Assembly (NCBI RefSeq): GCF_021728295.1 | Contig: NZ_JAKJXE010000005.1 | Span: 346,883 to 410,882, forward strand | Length of the DNA: 64,000 nt | Direction of reading: 5' to 3' | From: Pseudomonas petrae | GTDB lineage: Bacteria; Pseudomonadota; Gammaproteobacteria; Pseudomonadales; Pseudomonadaceae | Shown here: positions 9,959 to 18,180 of the stretch, piece after piece | How positions within the stretch are numbered: position 1 is the stretch's first letter | How the letters are laid out: each line of letters opens with the position of its first letter | Position numbers and translations under genes: made by a program | The notes under the pieces: model-generated | What the model was told of the DNA's origin: nothing | The model's database searches: none | The model's input: the letters and a program-made list of their open reading frames with translations, nothing else

Positions 9959-11173
9959 TCAAACCGGATTGCAACCCGCCGCCTCGGCCTTCTCTTCAGA
10001 GAGATCGGGGCGGAACGGCTCCAGATTGAATTCACTTTTATTGCGCGCGATGTTGAAGTGGCACACCAACTGACGGCGCATGCCACCGCCGTCATTTTGT
10101 TTCCACTGAAAATCGTTTTTGTACTTGCGGACCAATTCGGCATACACCGCGTCAGAGCCTGAAGAGCCCGTTTGCTTCTTGCCCCATTCGGTCAGCACGA
10201 CCGACAGTGACCACTCTTCGTCTCCCGTGCCCGGGTCAGGGCGTAACTCCCACGTGGCGGACTGGATATAGCGATTGATGGTCTTGCCCGATTCAGAGAC
10301 GGCCTGATCATCGGCGTCACAGGAAAAAGTTGCGTCTTTAGAGGGGGAATCCGGAAGTGTCATTGCGATAATCGGCACCCAGACACCGGTTTGTGAGTAA
10401 TAGCGTTGCTGATCAAACCGGGCATCGTCTTTGCCGCCCCCAGGTTCGGGCAAATAGAAAAAGGCCTGAATCGGCAAGTTCTTATCAGGCGTTTCAGCAC
10501 TCCAGGTGTCCAGCCTGAGTTCATTCTGCTTATTGAAAGACGTCTTTCCCATCTCGCGCATGGCGCTCAAACTTGCATTGAAGTTGTCGGTTGCGTGCCG
10601 GTCCAGCGGATCGCGCACATCAAAACCGCACTCGTTGCGGTTATCGCCCTTGGTCTGCGTCTTGTACTGTTCTGCCCATTGGCGACCGGTCTCGATCTTT
10701 TGCGAAAAGCATTCAGCGCCTTTGCCTGGCGCGGTCGCCACCGGCGAGGTGCCGCAGCCTTTATCGATCCGCGAGTCAGTGCCGCCGTCCATCGGGAACG
10801 TACACAGCACGTTGTAGGGGGTCTTGTCCGTCGGCAGACCCTGGATGGGAAAGAGCACGTAGCCATTGTTTTCATAGCGGACGAGCCGGGAAAACTTGGC
10901 GTCCTTGCGCAGGTAGGAGAACGACGTACCGCCGCTTTTGACCGAGGCCGGGCTCGGATCCCAAGAGTTGTAGTCATCCGACGGAATGGTAGCCCTGAAT
11001 ATAACGCCGTTGCACAGAAACGCAGGTGACGAGGCTTTGCCGCAGTTTTCCCTTGTATCGTTATATTGACGTCTCAGCGCGTTGGCCGTATCAGCACAAC
11101 TGGCCCCATAAACATCAGCGCATTGCAGTGCAATAACCAGTAGCGGTACCCCGAACGTTTTTGCGTTGGCCAT
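9959..11173 (-). CDS. Secreted halovibrin-like protein (paralogue B)
   Basis: A 404 aa exported protein: signal peptide MANAKTFGVPLLVIALQCADVYGA, then a mature chain with scattered Cys (FLCNGVIFRATIPSD, NVLCTFPMDGG, RQLVCHFNI). It shares with the gene at 6519 the blocks NSWDPSPASVKSGGTSFSYLRKD, RPDPGTGDEEWSLSVVLTEW and FNLEPFRPDLSEEKAEAAGCNP. The longer reading frame starts upstream, but the ATG at 11173 has GGAGAG 8 nt before it and begins the signal peptide. The halovibrin label (secreted NAD-acting enzyme) is recalled from Pseudomonas annotations and is uncertain. A lux-box-like palindrome lies about 150 bp upstream. Confidence 0.62.
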   Translation of the reverse strand: MANAKTFGVPLLVIALQCADVYGASCADTANALRRQYNDTRENCGKASSPAFLCNGVIFRATIPSDDYNSWDPSPASVKSGGTSFSYLRKDAKFSRLVRYENNGYVLFPIQGLPTDKTPYNVLCTFPMDGGTDSRIDKGCGTSPVATAPGKGAECFSQKIETGRQWAEQYKTQTKGDNRNECGFDVRDPLDRHATDNFNASLSAMREMGKTSFNKQNELRLDTWSAETPDKNLPIQAFFYLPEPGGGKDDARFDQQRYYSQTGVWVPIIAMTLPDSPSKDATFSCDADDQAVSESGKTINRYIQSATWELRPDPGTGDEEWSLSVVLTEWGKKQTGSSGSDAVYAELVRKYKNDFQWKQNDGGGMRRQLVCHFNIARNKSEFNLEPFRPDLSEEKAEAAGCNPV

Positions 11174-11301
11174 GACGTACTCTCCTGTCCCTGGAAATAA
11201 ACCGTCCGATGTCACAGAGCATTTGAAGATAACGGCGGCACCCGGGGGCACCGACGTTTTCCTTGACCGGACAACTTTTATTCAAGATGAAACAAGAGAG
11301 T

Positions 11302-11319
11302 AAGCCGCGTGGCTTTTTT
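11302..11319 (+). terminator. Hairpin with T-run in the leader of paralogue B
   Basis: On the plus strand AAGCC-GCGT-GGCTT is followed by further T residues (11302-11319). This looks like a small terminator, yet no plus-strand gene ends here. It lies between the lux-box-like element and the minus-strand gene at 11173, so it may insulate that promoter or be coincidental. Confidence 0.3.
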
Positions 11320-11324
11320 AACAA

Positions 11325-11340
11325 CTGTCACAACTGACAG
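11325..11340 (-). promoter_or_regulatory. lux-box-like palindrome upstream of paralogue B
   Basis: Read on the minus strand: CTGTCAGTTGTGACAG, a perfect dyad (CTGTCA / TGACAG, 4 bp centre) with the CT-N12-AG spacing of LuxR-family binding sites. The flanks TCGCTA before and TTGT after are also found around the element at 45187-45202. It is about 150 bp upstream of the start codon at 11173. Its role as a LuxR-type site is inferred. Confidence 0.55.
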
Positions 11341-11408
11341 TAGCGACGACTGTGCATTAATACATCAGATTGATGCGCAATTAAAACAAAGCGCTTATTC
11401 GGCGCCGC

Positions 11409-11438
11409 GATAAAGCCCGGCGTTGCACCGGGCTTATC
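11409..11438 (-). terminator. Terminator of the GST-like gene
   Basis: AGCCCGG (11414-11420) pairs with CCGGGCT (11428-11434), extended by flanking GATAA/TTATC. It lies 15 bp after the stop of the minus-strand gene at 11453. The T-run is short, so efficiency is uncertain. Confidence 0.5.
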
Positions 11439-11452
11439 TTCACATCAGATAC

Positions 11453-12385
11453 TCAAACCGCCTTGATTTGAAAACCGAAGCGCGGGAAGTGCACATGCAC
11501 GGTGCCCGCGCGGTCGTCTTCGCGGCCCAGGATGATCTCTTCGCGCCCGCTGAACACCAGCTCCCCCGCCACCGCGTCAACGCCGTAATCCACCGCAGAC
11601 ACCGTGACCTGCTGGCCGACGGTAAAACCATTCGGGTCGGTGAAATCTTCGTCAGGCACCGGCGCCGGGGTAGCAGCACGCGCGATTTCAACGGCGTCGC
11701 CCGAACTCAATTCGCTTGGTGCTCCATGGCCAAAAGCAATAACCCGCTCGTACCAGCTCAGCACCGCCTGATAGGCATCAACCAGCGGGGAGGTGACAGG
11801 CGTTTGTTTGAGGAACCACAAGGTGTGAGCCACCGAGAAATCAGCAATCGAGGGCGAGCCCAAGAGGAAATCACCGTTGCGCTCAAGCTGAGTTTCCAGC
11901 CGCGCCATCAGCGTCGGCCATTGATGCTGAGCCACTTCCAGTGGCAAGCGATTGGCGCTGCCGCCATTGAACAACGTGGCGCGGTCGGCAACGAATGCCT
12001 TCACGGCCTCAGGCGGGACTTTGGCAAAACGCGCAGCCATGGAAGCAGGTTGAAATACCAGACTGACAGCGTGCAGAAACAGCACCGAATCCGCCCACGC
12101 CGCCAGGCTTGCCGAAGTGAACTCCTGACCTTCGGGGTAAAAGGTTGGCGAAGACTTTTCCTGCTCCAGGCGCCGGGCGATCAACGCGGTGTCGCAGTAG
12201 ATGTCCGCGCCCACTTGCAGAACGGGGGTTTTGCGATAGCCACCGGTGAGGGGCATGAGGTCGGGCTTTGGCATGATCGACGGGATGTTGACCGAGCGCC
12301 ACGACAGGCCTTTGAAGCCCAGCATCAGCCGGGCTTTTTCGGCGAACAGTGACATTGGATAGTGATGAAGAATCAACTCAGACAT
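11453..12385 (-). CDS. Glutathione S-transferase family protein with C-terminal extension
   Basis: A 310 aa protein. The N-terminal 80 residues are a thioredoxin-fold GST domain (ILHHYPMSLFAEKARLMLGF; cis-Pro segment KTPVLQVGADIYCDTALIARRLE). A helical GST-C region follows. The last 70-80 residues, from about EDFTDPNGFTVGQQVTVSA to the end, are beta-rich and absent from ordinary ~210 aa GSTs. The substrate is unknown. I use the ATG at 12385 (MSELILHHYP) rather than an upstream alternative four codons earlier. It stands alone between a halovibrin-like gene and a GIY-YIG gene. Confidence 0.85.
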   Translation of the reverse strand: MSELILHHYPMSLFAEKARLMLGFKGLSWRSVNIPSIMPKPDLMPLTGGYRKTPVLQVGADIYCDTALIARRLEQEKSSPTFYPEGQEFTSASLAAWADSVLFLHAVSLVFQPASMAARFAKVPPEAVKAFVADRATLFNGGSANRLPLEVAQHQWPTLMARLETQLERNGDFLLGSPSIADFSVAHTLWFLKQTPVTSPLVDAYQAVLSWYERVIAFGHGAPSELSSGDAVEIARAATPAPVPDEDFTDPNGFTVGQQVTVSAVDYGVDAVAGELVFSGREEIILGREDDRAGTVHVHFPRFGFQIKAV

Positions 12386-12449
12386 GCTTCGGGCCATCCG
12401 CAGGGGGAAAGCCCCAGCTTAGCCTCCTGCGCCCTCACGGCATACCCGC

Positions 12450-12776
12450 TCAGGCTGATGGCGCGGCATCACTCGGCTGGATGTAGCTGGATGCCAGGCA
12501 TTCCTTGGCGCTTTTGCGCAGTTTTTTGATCAGGCGTTCCTGACGCAGGGCATCCCCCTTGTCGCGACAGACTTCGACATACACCAGCGCCAACGCCGGG
12601 CTCGAACTGAAAAAACGCGCGCCTTTGCCGCTCTGATGCTGAGCAAAGCGGCGCTGCGGATCGTTGCTGATGCCGCAGTACAACGCGCCATTGGCCGCGC
12701 GCACCAGATACACGAACCAGGATTTGACCGGCGTGGCTTCGGGCACGGTTGCGGTGGCGATTTCGGCTTCAGACAT
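12450..12776 (-). CDS. GIY-YIG nuclease-superfamily protein (YhbQ/UPF0213-like)
   Basis: A 108 aa protein with a GIY-YIG fold: [34 protein letters not shown] carries the two beta-strand motif (here FVYLVR / LYCGIS) and the catalytic-type Arg. The downstream [23 protein letters not shown] has the conserved Glu region. Small stand-alone GIY-YIG proteins of the YhbQ type are widespread, and some act on DNA; the role here is not known. No neighbouring recombination or restriction genes suggest a special system. Confidence 0.88.
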   Translation of the reverse strand: MSEAEIATATVPEATPVKSWFVYLVRAANGALYCGISNDPQRRFAQHQSGKGARFFSSSPALALVYVEVCRDKGDALRQERLIKKLRKSAKECLASSYIQPSDAAPSA

Positions 12777-12821
12777 GCAGGACCGTGGCGCATTAGGGGG
12801 GGAGCGGATTCTATCAAAGCG

Positions 12822-13307
12822 TCAGCGATTGGCCTGAAAAGCCTTCAGCCCTTTCTGGCCCTGTGCACGGATGGCGTTTTGCACAAACGGCGCCCACCCC
12901 ATTAAAGCGCCCCGTGCACCGAGCGCCTGACGCGACCAGCGCCATAGATCGAAGTGGTCGTGATGCTCGCAGATCTTGCCGTCCCGAAAAACAAACCGCG
13001 CCTGGATGTCGTTGACCACCGTGCGACCGGTCTGGCTGAACAGGTAGGTCGCGACCCAGTGCGCAGCGCCGGTCGTGGCATCCGCACGGACGTGATCGAA
13101 AACCACCGAAAAGTCACGGGCGCGGGAGGTCAGCATGCGCCACATGTCGCCGGCATCCCGCCCGCGCAGCTCGCCAAACACTGGATCACTGAACAGCACG
13201 TCTTCGCTGTAACAGGCGGCCATCGTTTCGGCGTCCAGACGGCTGAATGCCTCGTAAAAGCGTGTGATCAACGCGCTGTTATGCTCGCTCGAAAAGGTCT
13301 CACTCAT
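12822..13307 (-). CDS. NTF2-like (SnoaL-type) protein
   Basis: A 161 aa single-domain protein of the nuclear-transport-factor-2-like cone fold: NSALITRFYEAFSRLDAETMAACYSEDVLFSDPVFGELRGRD is the classic SnoaL-like opening, and FRDGKICEHHDHFDLWRW the closing strand. Members are small enzymes or ligand-binding proteins; the ligand cannot be told from sequence. An in-frame ATG five codons upstream (13322) is an alternative start, and neither has a strong ribosome site. Confidence 0.85.
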   Translation of the reverse strand: MSETFSSEHNSALITRFYEAFSRLDAETMAACYSEDVLFSDPVFGELRGRDAGDMWRMLTSRARDFSVVFDHVRADATTGAAHWVATYLFSQTGRTVVNDIQARFVFRDGKICEHHDHFDLWRWSRQALGARGALMGWAPFVQNAIRAQGQKGLKAFQANR

Positions 13308-13396
13308 AGGAACGCCGTCCATGGAAATAGGGTGCCTGCACGATAAGCGGCCGCACGGCGTTTTGCCATGAGCATTCGCAGGGGAAATACCGTCCC

Positions 13397-14704
13397 TCAG
13401 ACTTTCTCGCTGGTGACACCCACGTAAAGCGCGCGCCCGGCGCCAAGGCCGGCAATGATCGCGGCGACGCCGATGATGCCGAAGATCCAGCCCACCGAGT
13501 CCCAGTTGCCGGTCCAGTCATGCACGACGCCCACCGCAAATGGGCCGAGTGACGCCAGGGTGTAGCCGAAGCCCTGGGCCATGCTCGACAGATTGGCGGC
13601 GACGTGAGAGTCGCGCGAGCGCAACACGATCAGCGTCAGTGCCAGGCTGAACGTGCCGCCCTGCCCCACGCCGAGCACCACGGCCCAGCCCCACAACTGC
13701 TCAAGCGGCGCATACAGACAGCCGAACAGACCGGCCAGTGTCAGCAGCATCACCAGCACAATGGCGATGCGCTGATCCTTGCCACGCGTGGCCAGCCACG
13801 GCGCGGTCAGCGAGCTGATCAGTTGCACCATGATCGAACCGGACAGCAGCAGCCCGGCTTCAGTGGCAGTCAGTCCGCGCCCGATGAGGATCGACGGCAG
13901 CCAGCCGAACACGATGTAGGCCAGCGACGATTGCAGGCCCATATAAAGGGTGACTTGCCAGGCCAGAGGATCGCGGCGCAAGCCACGCACCCTGTAGGCC
14001 ACCTGATGCTGGCCGTGGCGCTGGCGCGTCTGCGGCCACCAGAAGATTGCGGCGAGAATCGCCGGCACGATCCAGAATCCAAGCCCCAGTGTCCAGTCAC
14101 TGCCGTTGCCGTTACCCAGCGCTTCGCTCAACGGAACCGTGGAGCCCGCCGCGACAGCAGCGCCCAGGCACAGCGCCATGGTGTAGACGCCCGTCATGGC
14201 GCCGGCCTGCTTGGCGAAGTCGCGCTTGACGATGCCGGGCAGCAATACCCCGATGATGCCGATGCTGGCGCCGGCCATGACGCTGCCGGCGAACAGACCG
14301 AACTCGCCCAACGAGCTTCGCAGAATGATGCCGCAGGCCAGCGTCAGCAGAATGCCCAGCACCACCCGCTCGCTGCCGAACCGCCGCGCAAGGATCGGCG
14401 CAAGCGGCGCAAACAGCCCCAGACACAATACTGGCAGCGTGGTCAGCAACCCGGCCGTGGCCGCAGAAAGCCCCAGACTTCGTGACACTTCGCTCAACAA
14501 CGGCGCCATGCTCGACAACGCCGGACGCAGGTTCAGCGCCACCAACACCAGGCCCAACAACAGGAACCACGGACGCTTGAGCACGGGATGTTGCTGCTGC
14601 ACTTGCGCGTCATCGGCTTCTGCATCGATCAGCAGCTCGTCGATGTCGTGGTAATTCGAAGCATTGGAACGGGGACTGCTCGCCGTCGGCGCCTTGGTCG
14701 TCAT
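13397..14704 (-). CDS. MFS transporter, CynX/NimT (cyanate/nitroimidazole) type
   Basis: A 435 aa inner-membrane transporter with about twelve hydrophobic segments. After a 50-residue polar N-terminal tail (MTTKAPTASSPRSN...) comes LLLGLVLVALNLRPALSSMAPLL, the typical first helix of the CynX/NimT MFS branch. The loop LARRFGSERVVLG corresponds to the MFS motif A region. The substrate cannot be predicted: CynX was linked to cyanate and NimT to 2-nitroimidazole efflux, but no cyn genes are nearby. The frame extends upstream; the ATG at 14704 is preferred. Confidence 0.85.
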   Translation of the reverse strand: MTTKAPTASSPRSNASNYHDIDELLIDAEADDAQVQQQHPVLKRPWFLLLGLVLVALNLRPALSSMAPLLSEVSRSLGLSAATAGLLTTLPVLCLGLFAPLAPILARRFGSERVVLGILLTLACGIILRSSLGEFGLFAGSVMAGASIGIIGVLLPGIVKRDFAKQAGAMTGVYTMALCLGAAVAAGSTVPLSEALGNGNGSDWTLGLGFWIVPAILAAIFWWPQTRQRHGQHQVAYRVRGLRRDPLAWQVTLYMGLQSSLAYIVFGWLPSILIGRGLTATEAGLLLSGSIMVQLISSLTAPWLATRGKDQRIAIVLVMLLTLAGLFGCLYAPLEQLWGWAVVLGVGQGGTFSLALTLIVLRSRDSHVAANLSSMAQGFGYTLASLGPFAVGVVHDWTGNWDSVGWIFGIIGVAAIIAGLGAGRALYVGVTSEKV

Positions 14705-14865
14705 GGGATTCTCGTGGGGGCAGGAGGATGTAACAGCGCATTGCGCAAAGAAGGCATCCTGTTCGAGAACAGCACGGAACACAAGTTTTGGGACGGATTG
14801 GGTACAGTCTCAAGACCCGCAGATGTGCTTCTGCCCGGAGCACGTTGGAGCGCACGTACGCAATG

Positions 14866-14958
14866 CTGTAGGAGCGCGCTTGCCCGCGAAGATTTAGGTA
14901 CATCCGACCTCTCGTCATCGCCTGACAGATTTTTCGCGGGCAAGCGCGCTCCTACAGG
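14866..14958. repeat. REPIN 2
   Basis: Inverted REP doublet: left arm TGTAGGAGCGCGCTTGCCCG from 14867, right arm (reverse complement) ending at 14956. Intergenic, between the MFS gene and the terminator of the aap operon. Confidence 0.85.
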
Positions 14959-15000
14959 TATGTGTGCGTAAGTGCGCTCCCGCAGGGCGATCAGCAGGCA

Positions 15001-15028
15001 TAAAAAACCCGGACCTGAGCCCGGGTTT
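15001..15028 (-). terminator. Terminator of the aapJQMP operon
   Basis: On the minus strand AAACCCGG (15021-15028) pairs with CCGGGTTT (15005-15012), followed by six T. It lies 23 bp after the aapP stop and is a standard Rho-independent terminator. Confidence 0.88.
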
Positions 15029-15050
15029 CTCACGCTGCCACTTCAACCGA

Positions 15051-15815
15051 TCAATGCAGGATCTGGCTGAGGAACAGGCGCGTGCGATCACTCTGCGGGT
15101 TGTCAAAGAAGTCGTTCGGCGCGGCTTGTTCGACGATTTCACCTTTGTCCATGAAGATCACGCGGTTGGCTACGGTGCGGGCGAAGCCCATTTCGTGGGT
15201 CACGCAGAGCATGGTCATGCCTTCTTCCGCCAAGCCAACCATGGTGTCGAGCACCTCTTTCACCATTTCCGGGTCGAGGGCCGAGGTCGGCTCGTCGAAC
15301 AGCATGATCTTCGGCTTCATGCACAGCGCGCGGGCGATCGCCACCCGCTGTTGCTGACCACCGGACAGCTGGCCCGGGTACTTGTGAGCCTGTTCCGGAA
15401 TGCGCACGCGCTCCAGATAGTGCATGGCGATTTCTTCGGCCTTGCGCTTGGGCATCTTGCGCACCCACATCGGCGCCAGCGTGCAGTTCTGCAGGATGGT
15501 CAAGTGCGGGAACAGGTTGAAGTGCTGGAACACCATGCCGACTTCGCGACGAATCGTCTCGATCTGCTTCAGGTCCGACGTCAGCTCGGTGCCATCGACC
15601 ACGATGCGACCCTGCTGGTGTTCTTCCAGACGGTTGAGGCAGCGAATGGTGGTCGACTTGCCGGAGCCCGAGGGGCCGCACAGAACGATACGCTCGCCCT
15701 GACGCACGTTCAGGTTGATGTCTTTCAACACGTGGAACTGGCCGTACCACTTGTGTACGCCTTCCATCCGGATCATGCCTTCGGCGCCCAGAGGCTTACT
15801 GATAGCTTCACTCAT
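15051..15815 (-). CDS. aapP: General amino-acid ABC transporter, ATP-binding protein
   Basis: A 254 aa cytosolic ATPase of the polar amino-acid (PAAT) family. Walker A is GPSGSGKST, the Q-loop [11 protein letters not shown], the ABC signature [15 protein letters not shown], Walker [15 protein letters not shown] and the switch His THEMG. It is the last gene of the aapJQMP order (yhdWXYZ in E. coli). The ATG at 15815 has AGGAG 7 nt upstream; a GTG one codon earlier is less well spaced. Confidence 0.95.
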   Translation of the reverse strand: MSEAISKPLGAEGMIRMEGVHKWYGQFHVLKDINLNVRQGERIVLCGPSGSGKSTTIRCLNRLEEHQQGRIVVDGTELTSDLKQIETIRREVGMVFQHFNLFPHLTILQNCTLAPMWVRKMPKRKAEEIAMHYLERVRIPEQAHKYPGQLSGGQQQRVAIARALCMKPKIMLFDEPTSALDPEMVKEVLDTMVGLAEEGMTMLCVTHEMGFARTVANRVIFMDKGEIVEQAAPNDFFDNPQSDRTRLFLSQILH

Positions 15816-15825
15816 CACAAAACTC

Positions 15826-16923
15826 CTAACGCTTGTGGCCTGTGTCCAACTTACGCTCCAAATGCATGGAGTAGCGGGACATGCCGAAACAGAAGATCCA
15901 GAACACCAGGGCCGCGAACACGTAACCCTCGGTCGCCATGCCGAGCCACTTGGGGTCGGCGGCAGCTTGTTTGACGCTGTTGAGCAGGTCGAACAGGCCG
16001 ATGATGATCACAAGGCTGGTGTCCTTGAACAACGCAATCACGGTGTTGACCAGGCCGGGAATGACCATCTTCAGGGCCTGCGGCAGAATCACCAGCCCCA
16101 TGCGGCGCCAGTAGCCGAGGCCCATGGCCGCAGCCGCCTCGTACTGACCCTTCGGAATGGCCTGCATGCCGCCGCGAACCACCTCGGCCACGTACGCCGA
16201 CTGGAACAGAATCACACCGATCAGCGCGCGCAGGAGTTTGTCGAAGTTCATGCCTTCAGGCAGGAACAACGGCAGCATCACCGACGACATAAACAGCACG
16301 GTGATCAGTGGGACGCCTCGCCAGAACTCGATGAACGTCACGCACATCACGCGAATGGCCGGCATTTCGGAGCGACGCCCCAAAGCCAGCACCACGCCTA
16401 GCGGCAACGCGCCAGCAATACCCACCGTGGCGATGACCAAAGTCAGCATCAAGCCGCCCCACTGACTGGTGGCGACCTGATCCAGGCCGAACACGCCCCC
16501 ATGCAGCAGGAAGTAGGCAACGATTGGGTAAATGAACAGGAACGACAGGCCGTAGATCGCCTTGCGCGGCATCACCTTGATGAACAGCGGCGCGACGCCG
16601 ATGATCGCCAGCCAGACGGTCAGATCAACCCTCCAGCGCAGTGCCTGTGGGTAGTAGCCGTACATGAACTGGCCGAAGCGCTGTTCGATGAACACCCAGC
16701 AGGCGCCAGCCTTGGTGCAGTCCTGGCGCGTGGTGCCGACCCAGTTGGCATCGAAGATGGCCCAACTCAGCAGCGGTGGAACAACCAGCCAGATCAGGTA
16801 GATCGCGAACAGGGTCAACAGCGTGTTGATCCAGCTCGAGAACAGGTTCTGGCGCATCCATGCCACCGGGCCGAACACTTTGCTCGGCGGTGGCATGTCG
16901 GGTTTGAAAGTATGGGATGTCAT
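15826..16923 (-). CDS. aapM: General amino-acid ABC transporter permease AapM
   Basis: A 365 aa inner-membrane permease. After an N-terminal helix ([21 protein letters not shown]) and a roughly 50 aa extracytoplasmic insert containing two Cys ([11 protein letters not shown]), further helices lead to the BPD_transp_1 domain. The coupling EAA loop is [23 protein letters not shown]. The extended N-terminus is typical of AapM/YhdY. It lies 10 bp before aapP and 10 bp after aapQ. It forms the membrane channel with AapQ. Confidence 0.93.
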   Translation of the reverse strand: MTSHTFKPDMPPPSKVFGPVAWMRQNLFSSWINTLLTLFAIYLIWLVVPPLLSWAIFDANWVGTTRQDCTKAGACWVFIEQRFGQFMYGYYPQALRWRVDLTVWLAIIGVAPLFIKVMPRKAIYGLSFLFIYPIVAYFLLHGGVFGLDQVATSQWGGLMLTLVIATVGIAGALPLGVVLALGRRSEMPAIRVMCVTFIEFWRGVPLITVLFMSSVMLPLFLPEGMNFDKLLRALIGVILFQSAYVAEVVRGGMQAIPKGQYEAAAAMGLGYWRRMGLVILPQALKMVIPGLVNTVIALFKDTSLVIIIGLFDLLNSVKQAAADPKWLGMATEGYVFAALVFWIFCFGMSRYSMHLERKLDTGHKR

Positions 16924-16933
16924 GCGCGTTTCC

Positions 16934-18115
16934 TCACCGCTCGATCAGCGCAATGCGCTTGTTGTACCAGTTCATCAGCAGGGAAATGCTGATACTGATC
17001 GCCAGGTACACGCTCATGGTGATGGCAATGACTTCGATGGCCTGGCCGGTCTGGTTGAGCACGGTACCGGCGAACAGAGAAACCATTTCCGGGTAACCGA
17101 TACCGGCAGCCAGCGACGAGTTCTTCGCCAGGTTCAGGTATTGGCTGGTCAATGGCGGAATGATCACCCGCAGCGCCTGCGGAATGATGACCTTGCGCAA
17201 CGTCGGCCCGGGACGCAGGCCCAGCGAGCGTGCCGCTTCGGTCTGGCCATGGCTCACCGACTTGATGCCCGAGCGCACGATTTCGGCGATGAAGGCTGCC
17301 GTATACACCGTCAGGGCGAGGGTCAGTGCGAGCAGTTCCGGGATCAACACCCAGCCGCCAACAAAGTTAAAGCCTTTCAGCTCAGGCACTTCCCAATGCA
17401 CCGGCGCACCGAAGACCAGCGCGCAGAGCGCCGGGATCACAATGAACAGCGCAAGGCCTGCCCAGAACTTGTGGAACGGTACACCCGTGGCTTCGAAGCG
17501 CTTGTTCGCCCAGCGCGTCATGGACACGATGGCAACAATGGCCAGCACCACGCTGATGACAAACGGCCACGCCGCATCGGTGGCAATCGCGGCAGGCATG
17601 TTCAAGCCACGGCTGCTGACGAAGAACGACCCGAGAAACCCGTGGGCAGCCCTTGGACCCGGCAGGGTCAGGAACACCGCGAAGTACCAGAACAGTATCT
17701 GCAGCAGCGGCGGAATGTTACGGAAGACTTCAACGTAAACCGTCGCCAGCTTGTTGATGATCCAGTTGTTGGACAGACGCGCGACGCCGACGATGAAGCC
17801 CAGCAGAGTCGCAAGGATCACGCCGATGAACGTCACCAGCAGCGTGTTGAGCAAACCGATCAGGAAAACCCGCGCGTAGGTGTCCGACTCCGTGAACGGA
17901 ATCAGGTGCTGCGCGATGCCGAAACCGGCACTGTTTTCAAGGAAACCGAAACCTGAGGTGATACCCCGGTGTTGCAGGTTGGTCTGGGTGTTATCGAACA
18001 GATACCAACCCATCGCGACTACGGCGACAACCGTAATTATCTGAAATAGCCACGCACGCACTTTAGGGTCGCTGAGGCTGAGCCTCTGCTTTGGTGCGCT
18101 GATTTGATTTTGCAT
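16934..18115 (-). CDS. aapQ: General amino-acid ABC transporter permease AapQ
   Basis: A 393 aa inner-membrane permease of the HisMQ family. The N-terminal extension has one helix (IITVVAVVAMGWYLF) before the core domain. The EAA loop is EAARSLGLRPGPTLRKVIIPQALRVIIP, followed by NSSLAAGIGYPEM, the conserved segment found in PAAT permeases. It is separated from aapJ by a strong hairpin and from aapM by 10 bp. With AapM it makes a heterodimeric channel for a broad range of L-amino acids, by analogy with Rhizobium Aap. Confidence 0.93.
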   Translation of the reverse strand: MQNQISAPKQRLSLSDPKVRAWLFQIITVVAVVAMGWYLFDNTQTNLQHRGITSGFGFLENSAGFGIAQHLIPFTESDTYARVFLIGLLNTLLVTFIGVILATLLGFIVGVARLSNNWIINKLATVYVEVFRNIPPLLQILFWYFAVFLTLPGPRAAHGFLGSFFVSSRGLNMPAAIATDAAWPFVISVVLAIVAIVSMTRWANKRFEATGVPFHKFWAGLALFIVIPALCALVFGAPVHWEVPELKGFNFVGGWVLIPELLALTLALTVYTAAFIAEIVRSGIKSVSHGQTEAARSLGLRPGPTLRKVIIPQALRVIIPPLTSQYLNLAKNSSLAAGIGYPEMVSLFAGTVLNQTGQAIEVIAITMSVYLAISISISLLMNWYNKRIALIER

Positions 18116-18142
18116 GGAGTGCCCCGGAAGAAATGCAACAAA

Positions 18143-18173
18143 GCGCCCGGCTGCGATTCACGCAGCCGGGCGC
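18143..18173 (-). terminator. Intra-operon hairpin between aapJ and aapQ
   Basis: A perfect 13 bp GC-rich stem (18143-18155 with 18161-18173, 5 nt loop) lies just after the aapJ stop on the minus strand and is followed by TTTGTT. Such hairpins after binding-protein genes usually protect the upstream mRNA and attenuate read-through, giving excess binding protein over permease. Confidence 0.75.
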
Positions 18174-18180
18174 AGGTCAA

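Larger units (their letters stand above)
14705..15050. other. Intergenic region between MFS gene and aapP
   Basis: This 346 bp stretch holds the promoter region of the MFS gene (minus strand, near 14705-14800), one REPIN (14866-14958) and the aapP terminator (15001-15028). I see no convincing gene in it. Confidence 0.6.
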
